Assembly: GCA_014773175.1 (NCBI GenBank)
Contig: VXCM01001269.1
Location: 1-64,000 of the forward strand
From: Lucifuga dentata
Taxonomy: Eukaryota; Chordata; Actinopteri; Ophidiiformes; Bythitidae
Length of the DNA: 64,000 nucleotides
Direction: 5' to 3'
This document shows positions 40,201 through 51,300 of the stretch, in pieces; the stretch's first letter is position 1; the number at the start of each line of letters is the position of its first letter. The notes under the pieces were generated by a model. It was not told where the DNA came from. It did not search any database and saw only the letters and a list, made by a program, of their open reading frames with translations. The position numbers and the translations under genes were made by a program.

Positions 40201-42674
40201 CTGATCATATTTTTTAAATAGTTCTCTCATCTTAGTCCATGCACAACTGCATCTGGGCTGCTACAGGTCAAAGCCATGTAAATACCGGTATTGGATATGA
40301 GCCACTTAAAAAAGAAAATGTGAATACGCTGAACAAAAAATCGAATATAGGCAAAAACATCAAGACTTGTAATGTAAATCCAGCCAATGAGACTGTCTAA
40401 AATAGCCTGTTTTCACTCAGTGTGCACAGAAATCCTGCAGCAAGGCAGAGCAGAAGGGGATTAATGCATTTTTGAGTATTAAAGCATTGTAAAGGTTTTG
40501 GAATAGAGCCCTAAATAATAAGAACATGAAAATTATCTGCATAATAATATGAGGCTTTAAATTTGTAAATCTTTTATTGATTTATTAACCTCATAATTTT
40601 TTTGTCCCAATGTCAAACCAGTTATGAATCACTGTCTTACTACACTGCATGTTTAAATTCTACCTTTCCTTTTCCCTCTTTCCATCTCTTCATCATCTTC
40701 ATCCTCCTTTTCTTCCTCTTTCTCAGAGGACTTTGAGGTCTCATGACTCCTGCTTTCCTTCTCAGCCTTTTCAGTTCTTGGGGGCAGCACAAAGGAGTGA
40801 GAGCTCCCAAACTGATCTGTATTGATACAGCGCAGATTATCTCAGGCTGTTTGACCATAACAGACTACGAACAAGACAACAGCATCAAGAGATTTGTGAG
40901 AAAATGTAACTGTAATGTAAACATGTAGTAACGCTCATCTTATATTTCATTTTTCCTTCTTTTGTCTATGCATGTTCAAACTTCACCCTCCAGCTTTAAT
41001 CAACGTGTCAGATAAAAAATACAGTGCTACCTTTGGTGCCAATTATAATTTAACACTTGCTTAACCTGAAAATTACAGGTTATCATGTCTCAATATGATG
41101 AATAAATATTTCTACCACTACGTATCAAAGACATACAGTACCTCTTGTATAAATTCTCTTTCTTTTTTCTCCTCCTTTCTTTTCTCCCCGTGCTTGGATG
41201 GGATTTTGGTTTTATGGGTGCCACCAGTCTCATGCACCTGTTCCTCTGTCACACCACAAGAATCATTGACACATCAAGCAAAAACATTTTATGGGCTATT
41301 TCACATGGTCCACGCTTAAAAATTTAAACAAAACATGATCTATACTTAGCTGGAACCTACAGAGGCTAAAGCTTCGAGGTTAAAGATTAACATCAACTCC
41401 CTTCTTTCCCTTTCCTTCTTGTATCATGTCCTTGTTTTACCTTTTTCTCTCTCTCCCCCTCTCTCTCTTGCTCAGACAGTGGATCGCTTCACTCAGGGGC
41501 CTCAGCCCTGAGCTTGGGAAAAACCTTTGAGAATCAGAGAGGCTTGAGAAACTCCATCTCTGCATTTTCTCTCTGGGTGTGAAAGAATGACATGCACTCC
41601 CTTTTATCTGAATGTCATGAAATTGGTACTTGTTCACAGGGCTAGTGGAGTTGTTCCCTTGTTCGCTTCCGCTACAGAGAAAGGGGATTCGTCTTTGCTT
41701 AATCTTAATTTGCATGTATAAAAAAAAAATATAAATATTCATAGATGATATATATTGTGTAACAGTAACATTTAAATGTAGTACTTATGTAGCTACTTAT
41801 TTTGAGATTTATTGTTCTCTCTGCTGCTGCACTCACACACATCCTCTCCAATCAATACCGCTGCTAGAAACAACTTAGGCACACACAGCCAACTTTTCCC
41901 TGCATATTTAATTGTCTCAAGCTTGTTTTTTTTCCCCCCCTTTTTCTGTGTTCCACTTTCCCAGAGGGCTCTATTCCATTCCCAGGATCCTTTGCTTCAA
42001 GTTTTCAGGGCTATACTGAGCACAAGTGAGACAAAACTAGTTCAGTCTGTGGATCAAGAAGAAATCGCCCTTTTTCCTACTACCTTTTCGTTTGTTGCGG
42101 CACACTCACAATTCAATAAATCAAAACTCCAATCCTCCTCGCAGAGTAAAAACACAGATAAACCAATCAAAGGAAGTGACCGCACTGTGCATGTCATTGA
42201 GGGACTAATGATTAACAGACCACTAGAGATTACAGCATTGTACGCTTCCATCTGTGTTTCCCCTTGAGGTGTTTTTGCATAGGCGATGTATGTCTCCAGT
42301 AGTTCTTCAGAGGACCATCCTGCAAGCATCCTGCTTCCCCTGTGGAGCATCCAACATCCCCCCCCAGGCTATCTNNNNNNNNNNNNNNNNNNNNNNNNNN
42401 NNNNNNNNNNNNNNNNNNNNNNNNNNNNNNNNNNNNNNNNNNNNNNNNNNNNNNNNNNNNNNNNNNNNNNNNNNNCCCCCCCCAGCACACCCACTCGCTC
42501 TCCTTCATCCCTCCCCAGGGCTCCACTGAGACAGGATGCCAGCAGCTGTTCTCACAGCATCCTGGACCATTTCACACAACTGGCATCATGCCATCATTAC
42601 ATCTCATCAAAGTAACCCCTGCCCACCTCGACTCATGTCTGACTCTGCCCCCACTAGACCTCCTCTGAATGCAT

Positions 42675-42719
<45 letters not shown>

Positions 42720-43639
42720 GAGTCAGACTTTCTTGTGGGAGAGCAGGTTTCTGAATCGTGGTTGTTTCAAAGGCTGATGCAGCACAGCAGAGAGCATAAA
42801 TGCATTTAATCTCAGTAACCACGCTGCCTTAGGGTACGAGTGATTCAAAGCTTTCTTGGCATTAATCTCAATCAGCTCAGTCCGAACTCTCTGACATCAG
42901 ACACTGGCAGCCGGAGCATTTGGGGTTCCCACTTGCCTCTTGAATGAAATGTGTGTGCTTGTGTGTGTGTAGGTGTGTGTGTGTGTGTGTGCGTGTGCAA
43001 GAGAGAGAGAATCTGTTGGATCTGGTAAACCATGACAGTCTAAGTTTACATGCACACTATACACGGAATTTTGTGTGTATTGAGATGAAGGCAAATGCTG
43101 AGTAAGACGTGTTCGTGGATGGAATTAATATGATTCGAGCTTTGCAGAATATATTTAATCAGCTTGAGACAGGAAGTACGCCAGGTGAGGAAATGCATGT
43201 GCAGAATGCTTACGCCGATTGTTAGACGATGGAGCGTTTATATGCTATCACTTGTATGTCAGTTTATGCTGATTTTGAGCTGATCATGGTGTTTACATGA
43301 TGTTTAAAAAATCGATTTATTGCTTTAATTGGAGTTTTAACGTATGTAAACATCTGTCTCGCTTCACCCTCAAATTACTTCTCCCAGTGTTTCCCATACA
43401 TAGGTGAAACTTGGGCGGCCCACCCAGGTTTCGCGGGATGACCCAGCCTTAAAAAGAAAATACACATTTAATAATGTCATCAAACCGCTGACCAAAACAC
43501 AGCTCAAATCCTCAAAACATCCCAAGATTAGGTTTTGTCACCGTTAATCCATTTTTAGCAAAATCCCCGTAGGCTAGCATCTATCTCATTCCTTATGAGT
43601 GTACCGTAAGTGCTCAAATAGTGGCGGGTCCTTTTTTTN

Positions 43640-43682
<43 letters not shown>

Positions 43683-46600
43683 GTCAACTGAAGAGAGAAC
43701 CAGGCTTTTATTGCAACCAGGTCTTTATTTCTAATTTTAAAATATATGTAACCTCCATGCTTCTCACCAAAGTTCCCTCTGCTGTGTTACAGTTAATTAG
43801 TTTCTTTAGTTTTCCTGTAAAACCCCGCTGAGGTCGAATGAAAACATGCTCGTTGTGTTACTGTGGTTGCCTAGCAACCAGTAGTATACAGTCTGGTAGT
43901 GGCCATTTTCAACTAGACNGTTGTGTTACTGTGGTTGCCTAGCAACCAGTAGTATACAGTCTGGTAGTGGCCATTTTCAACTAGACCTGAGTGTTTTTTG
44001 GTTTTTCTTTGCACTTTTAAAGCCAAATAGCCATGTTAAACCTTTGTTGGAATCTTCTATTGCAGAGTTATCCAATTTTTTTTTTCTTTTTCCTTTTTAT
44101 TCTTTTTATTTGGGGGNGCTTGGATGCCTGCCTGCCACCACAAGTAAATTGGGAAACACTGTCTCCGTCTGTCTCTCACTCACCAACATTATCTAGATTT
44201 TGGAGTTACTATGCAAATTGAATAAACATCTCAGATATGTGATATAATCCTGGGCAATATAAAAGTATGGCAGCATGTATACAGCATAAGAGTGTATTAC
44301 TGAGTTTTTCAAAATTCTCCATTTCAGAAATGTTCCACATCATAAAAACCATCATAGTGGCTGAAAAGTAAAATAATACTTATCCTCAGAATTTAGACTA
44401 GATTATTCTATACATCTAATCTACATCTACTGTTATCTAGAGCTATGACTTACCTTTTTTCTTACTCTGCCTTGGCTCTGAAATTTTCTCAGTTTCTGGC
44501 AGTTTTCCTCAGTTTCAGTCAAGCTTGTAAGATGAGGAATCTCAGGCAGGGCAACAAAGACAGACTCCTCTGTGATTTGTGGGGGCAGTTCAGACTTTTC
44601 AGCGGTTGATTGAACCAATTCAGATTCTCGATCAACAACCAAAGGATGTGAGGACTCCTGTGTGACTGAATGAGATAGAACGGAGTCTTTGGTGATTGGC
44701 TGTGAAGGTGTGAAGTCCTCTAATTCCTGTGGAATCAGGAAAGCTCTTTGCTCCTCTGATGAAGGGGATGTGGAAAGGGCGAGATTCTCTGTTGTAAGAG
44801 AAAGTGTGGCAGGCTCTCCCATGGGTGCCGGTGGAAGCTCAGACGTAGTGTCAGCAGGGGTAGTGGTGGATAGCACACTGTCAGTTAAGGGGGTTATGGG
44901 CTCTGCCTTTGTAATACTGAGTTTGGCTGGTGGAGTGTGTGTTATATCAGTTGCATGTGGTCAGAGGATTGAGCAGGCTGAGACATTAGCATAAGAGATG
45001 CTGGCTCACATTGTTTATCCAAAGAAAACCGAGCTTCCCTCTTTCCTCAAACATGCACACACACACACATACACACACGTGCACGTTCATACACAGAGAA
45101 GTGAGAACACACGATGAAATTGTGATTTCACACTGCTGAGATAGGCTAAATTCAAAAGCTGTTCCACAACCCTTTCAGTGCTGGAAAATGGTGTTTTGTT
45201 TTTTTTTGCACAACACAGTGACTGTTAAAGGTGTGACTATTGTTAATATGGTTGGAAAAGGAAATCACAGTATTTGTCAAAGTGTATTATGCTTCGTTTT
45301 ACACTTGCAATGTTGTGTATGTATGTGCACATATGTGTTTGCACCGTCGGTTTTTGTCATCTTCAGATGTGAGTAATGAACTTAAACACTGGAAATATTA
45401 AATATCAAAATATCTCATGACATCAGTGAATCAGTTAAAGGACCATATCGGTGATTTTGCATGTTTAAGCCCAATAAATACTCATCCGCATGCAAGTTAT
45501 GTTACTGACAACTGTTTTCCAAACCATATAGTTTTCCTGTAATTTTGCTAAATTCCTAACCTTTCAAAAATCAAATGTTAAGGTGATACACCCACCTTAA
45601 AATTTAATGTTTCGCCTGTTAACACGAATCCAAGTGCAGAAGAGACTGTTGTCTTTAATTTCTCTGTAAAAGCCGGGACCCCGCCAGGACTATATTCCCT
45701 GGCGGAGACATACATTTTCTGCCATGCAGCTGTGTTGGACCTGATAAATAAAATTACTTCTTAAAAAAAAAAAAAAAAAATGTAATAGACGTCGTGTTCG
45801 CTGTGGTGGATTACTTATCTCAAGCACGTTTCAAGTCTCTACAAGTTGATTTTCATGGTGACTGGAATAAACTGAAACCAGTGGCGGTCTGGAAGGTAGG
45901 AAAAATAATTCTAATATTAACAGTTCCTGTAGCATAGTTTGGAAAATAGTTGTCAGTAACGTAACATGTATGCAGGGTCATATATATTGAGCTCACACAT
46001 GCAAAACCATTCTGTGGCCCTAATGCACAGATATATCACCACAATGTTTTAAAAATGTTTTAGTGTTCTCATTTTTATTCAACATTAGCCTCCAAAAAAA
46101 TGCCAGAATGTCACAATATTTTCTCTCTTTCTTGTAGACATTAAGAATATTGGGAATTGGCAGAATAAGAAACAATGGAGAATCTTGTGCAAAATAATGT
46201 GCTGATACAGTTTGCTCATGAGGAAAAGTTAGGAAAACGGATGCTACACAATCAGTTTTTAAGCTGCAGCATAGAGTATTTTGAATGTAATTGCCATGTA
46301 CAGTAGCTTTGCGAGGTTTGTCATTTACATCCAAGTGTCTTGCAGAGTTAAGATACATTAAAGGATGAAAAGTTTTGACATTGTGACTCAACACATTTTC
46401 CAGACTGACTTCACTTACAGGTGTCGTGGTAGTACACTGAATATTAAAATAAATCCCCTGACAAAAATTGAGCTATAAAAGTCACTCCACATATAAATGA
46501 CTATGTAAAGTTTTGGTTTAAAAAAAAATTGAAAAAGCAGTTATGTATCTCTTCCCTGCAGGAAAGTGAGTAATCCAGCTCCATAATACAGTATATATTT

Positions 46601-48336
46601 TATTAAAATAGACAGTTGGAAAGTGGAGATGGAGAAAGCACCCAGCAGGCACAGGAAAGAAGAATCTGGCTTGCTTTAATCTTGGGCTAGTGGGGGTTTG
46701 GGGGTCCAGGGGGTTTGTAAGCTCTACATCATCTATAAAAAATAGCAGTTTAACTTCTACAATGGCGAGCTCTAGTCATTAATCGTATAAAGCTCTGCTA
46801 CTAGAATCGCAACAATCGTAACTAATTGATACTCAGAACAGCAAATCTCCCACTGGCTATTTTGCATATGCCTACCTTGAGTCAGATGAAAATGATGAGT
46901 GGATAGAGAGCTGAAATGCGAGTCTCTAACCCCAGAAATGAGGCTCCTGATGGCTGTGTGCTCTATGTAAAAGAGAACGGGAGCGAGGTCTTAGTATCAC
47001 TTTCAGCCGTGCAGCAGTGCCATCACTCCTTCACACACCGCATCAACAATCTGAGCCTATTTCATTACGTAATCCTGACATTTGCCTGTCTGTCTGTACA
47101 GATGGACTCACTAACTGTCCCAGGATACAATCTCTGGAACACCACACACACACACGCACATGCACAGAAGCAAGCATACACGGTGCGTTCCCTCACTTTG
47201 TCATTTATAGACATTAAAATGCATGGACATAAACGTGCATACACAAAAATGACCAACTTTTGGTGTATTTCACACAAATGTATTTGCATATAATGAGCTC
47301 CTGTGTCACTGGGATTAATATTACCTAAAAAATGATAACAATAATGTTTAATGCCACCTGTCAGTCTGATCATTTTCATCATTTATTACTAAAGTGCTAG
47401 ACGAAGATTTTAGACTGCAGACTAATGAAGCCATTGAGATTCAGGACCAGTTAACATTTGCTAGCACACCTAATAGCATCAGGCTGAGTGACAGCATGGA
47501 TGTTGTTAATATGTCACATGATTTTCCAGACATGATCCATTCTCTTGGTCCAAGGCCAGATTTAATTTTTATAAAATGGAATGATTTCTAATGGAGCAGA
47601 GTGAGATGAGGATGATGAGATGAGGTCAGTGGCTGCTTTAGTACACCCCCAGCGTGTGTGTGTGTGTGTGAGACAGTATGACAGTGTGTCTGGATGTGTG
47701 TGAGACAGTGTGACAGTGTGTCTGGATGCGTGTGCCTGCCTGTAAGTGGGTTTTTCTTCCAGTCCAGGCCAGGACACTCTGGGATTTGATTTTAGATGAG
47801 AAGATGGAGTAGGGTCGTGTTGGGTCATGATGGTTGGATAGGTAGATGTATGAGTGGGTTTTAGGATTTGGTTTGACTGACCTCCCCTCCCCTCCTCTTC
47901 AAACACCCATCTGTCCGGACTGCACAGTGCAGCAACAGCTATCGTGTGGATTACCTCATCATTTTAAAAGTACTTCTAAACATTGTATAGATAAAGTAAT
48001 TTTCTGTAAAACAGAACACGTATTACTATTACTAATATTTTGAAATAGCATACACAGAGGCCATCTGTATGATACAGTAACTAATGATGTTCATGCGAAC
48101 TGAGATTTAATTAGTCAAGTATGGTAATGCGATCTAGTTTATAATGTCGCCGGACTTTTAGGTAGGAAAAAAAGTGTGTCTGTCTGTGTGCGTGTGTGTG
48201 CGCACACATGTAGAAACAGCAGTGGCGGCCGCTCTGTAAGAAAGGAACCTAAGACCTCAGATCCCCAGGAGGAAGAGGAGGGGATGAAGTTGATTTATGG
48301 TTTTCACTGAACTGCACCATATGCCAGCCATAAATG

Positions 48337-48384
<48 letters not shown>

Positions 48385-51300
48385 TAGACACAGATAACAA
48401 GGGTTTGCTCACATTAGGGTCAGATTCGTGCCAAATACACTTTTTTAAACCTGAGCTAAAAAAAAAAAAAAAANAAAAAAAAAAAAAAAGACATTTCTGG
48501 TGTCCCACAAGTGCAGCAAGTGTTCGTAATTAAAAAGAGTTAAATGTTTGATTAAATCTAAGCAACACAAACTAACAGCTGAAGAAATTATTTTGCGTAT
48601 TAATTTAACGATTATTTCATCTGTTTAATATTCATACTTTGTGCCCTCATAGCAGACTTTAAAATACTTATAAATGACTGTGACCGTACCAGCTTAAAAG
48701 CTGCCAATCAGTGAATTCTTTGAGTTCCTTGCTCATGTCAGCCAAACAATAAAAGTGCTGTGCTGTTCAATAAACACTCTTAATGCATTTCCTTCAAATA
48801 AAAAAAACATTTGACGACATCACAGCAGTGCCAAAATTCCAGCCCCTCCCACATCCTAAGTGCTTTTCTGGTGGAACACAAGAGGTCCGCCTGCCTGCCA
48901 AGATGGCAGGTTTAAATTTAGCATGAGGCCGAGCGGCTTTTGAGGACCACTTTCCATTCAAGCGGCTGACAGACTGTGTTCACATCCGTTCTGGGTTGCT
49001 TAGAATCAGTCAGTCAGAACAAATAAAGTCCGACTGTCCACAGCTCAACGCCCACGCTCCCGAGCAGGGACAACCCACGGCCGACGTTAATGTACCAAAG
49101 ATATATACGGNCGCCCACGCTCCCGAGCAGGGACAACCCACGGCCGACGTTAATGTACCAAAGATATATACGGCCAGGGCAACGGCCAATGTACATCTTA
49201 AGACCTGCGATGACTTACAAGATGAATTATGTACGATGTATACACAAGCAAACACAGTTGTCAGAGTCTATAAGCACTTCAACACGCACTTGTGCGCACA
49301 CACACACACACACACTCTTTGTCATAAGTGTCTACAATCTAAGTCTACAGTGCTGTCAGCTAGAGCTAATCTACTTTTCCGCACCTTCCCAAGGGGCTCT
49401 GAAGGGCTCCTGAGTGATGGACATGGACCAGTCACTTCTGAGATGGCAGCAGTGTGTACAGAGACACTTTCCGCCTCACCCTGGCCGTCACCTTCACCCT
49501 CCATTTCACCTTCATGCTCAACTTCACCCTCTGTGCCACCTTTAGCTTCATCTTCTCTCTCTGTTTCAGCTCCAATTTCATCCTCATCCTCTGCTTCAGC
49601 TTCACTTTCACCCTCCATTTCAACTTCATGTTCTAATTTGCCCTCTGTGTCACCATTAGCTTCACCTTCTCTCTGTGTTTTGGTTTTAGCTTCATCGTCA
49701 CCCTCTGTTCCAGCTCCAGCTTCATCTTCACTATTTGTTTCAGCTTCATCATCACCCTCTGCTTCAGCTTCACCCTCTGTTTCACCTTCATGTTCAACTT
49801 TGCTGCCTGTGTCACCTTTAGCTTCATGTTCTATCTCTGTTTCAGCTTCATCCTCACTATTTATTTCAGCTTCATCCTCATCCTGTTTCAACTCCAGCTT
49901 CATCCTCACTATTTAGTTCAGCTTCATCATCAGCCTCTGCTTCAGCTTCATGATCTCCCTCTGTTTCAGTTTCATCCTCACCCTCTGTTTCAGCTTCAGC
50001 TGTATATTCTTCCTCTGCTTCAGCTTCATCCTCACCCTCTGTTTCAGCTTCAGCTGTATATTCTTCCTCTGCTTCAACTTCATTCTCACCCTCTGTTTCA
50101 GCTTCATCATCTCCCTCTGTTTCAGCTTCAAGGTCACCCTCTGTTTTAACTTTTTCAGCTTCATTTTCACCCTCTGTTTCAGTGTTAGCTTCACTGTCAC
50201 CCTCTGTTTCAGATTCAGCATCATTGTTACTCTCTGCTTCAGCTTCTCCTTCACTCTCTGTTTCACCTTCATGTTCAGATTCACCCTCTGTGTCACCTTT
50301 AGCTTCATCTTCTCCCTCTGTTTCAGCTCCAGCTTCATCCTCACTATTTGTTTCAGCTCCATTTTCATCCTCACTGTTTCAGCTTCATCATCACCCTCCA
50401 TTTCGTCTTCATGTTCAACTTCACTCTCTGTGTCACCTTTATCTTCATTCTCTCTCTTTGTTTCAGCTTCATCCTCTGCTTCAGCTTTGTCTTCACTCTC
50501 TGTTTCAGCTTCACTTTCTTTTTCAGCTTCATCTTCATCTTCCGTTTCAGTGTTAGCTTCACTGTCACCCTCTTTTTCAACTTCTTCTTCACTCTTTGTT
50601 CCAGCTTCAGTTTCACCCTCACTAATTGCTTCAGCTTCATCTTCACTCTCTGTTTCAGTTTCATCCTCATTTGTCTTATGTTCAATTTTGTCTTCATCCT
50701 CCATTTCACTTTCACTTTCATCCTCACCATTTGTTTCAGCTTCAGCTTTAGCGTCACTCTCGGTTTCACCTTCAGCTTCATCTTCATGCTCTGTTTCACC
50801 TTCAACTTCACCATCTTGCTTACCATGTGCTTCACCTTCAATGTCACCTTCAGCTTTTCCCTCCATTTCTCCTTCACCTTCACTCTGTACTTCATCTTCA
50901 TCCTCTCTTGTTTCAGCTTCATGTTCCCCCTCTGCTTCATCTTTAGCTTCACCTTTAGCTTCGACCTTGATCATACCTATAGGCTCATCTTCAACCCCAC
51001 TCTCTCTTCCATCATTGGCTTCACCTTTATCGTCACTCTCTCTTTCATGTTGACCTTCAGGAGTGGTAAAGGTGAAAGCTTTAGATGAAGTTGATGTTTA
51101 ACATAGGCAGAATTTCTTAATTAAACAAACAGAAACATAATCTTTGGAACCCAAAAACTGAAACAATAAAAAGTAGTCATATACATTTTCCAAGTAACAG
51201 CACAATTTGATCGAGCTGCTAGGTAAAAAGCATATTCCTGTACTGCAGGCTTGCTAGTTGCTCAGTCTTCCCATGCATCAGCTTTGTTGCTGGGCCATGT

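Larger units (their letters stand above)
44927..49479. other. ntng2 intron between cassette exons
   Basis: Contains one RepA copy, CA/GT microsatellites and the duplicated stretch across the N at 49111. I looked for further phase-compatible exons on the minus strand and found none convincing. Confidence 0.5.

Noticed and set aside
43921..44196. Plus-strand frame within the CAGTGTTTCCCA element
   Set aside because: Lies inside a non-autonomous hAT-like element and crosses T runs and an N.
49950..51053. Long plus-strand frame of about 367 codons, and neighbours at 48,996-49,916 and 50,348-51,088, rich in Ser, Phe and Leu
   Set aside because: They are antisense shadows of the GA-rich acidic repeat. 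A purine-rich 24-nt repeat leaves its complement open in several frames, and none has splice sites or a domain.
49480..51054. CRISPR-like tandem repeat
   Set aside because: Units are contiguous and degenerate with no unique spacers, the repeat is codon-periodic, and the context is a vertebrate gene.
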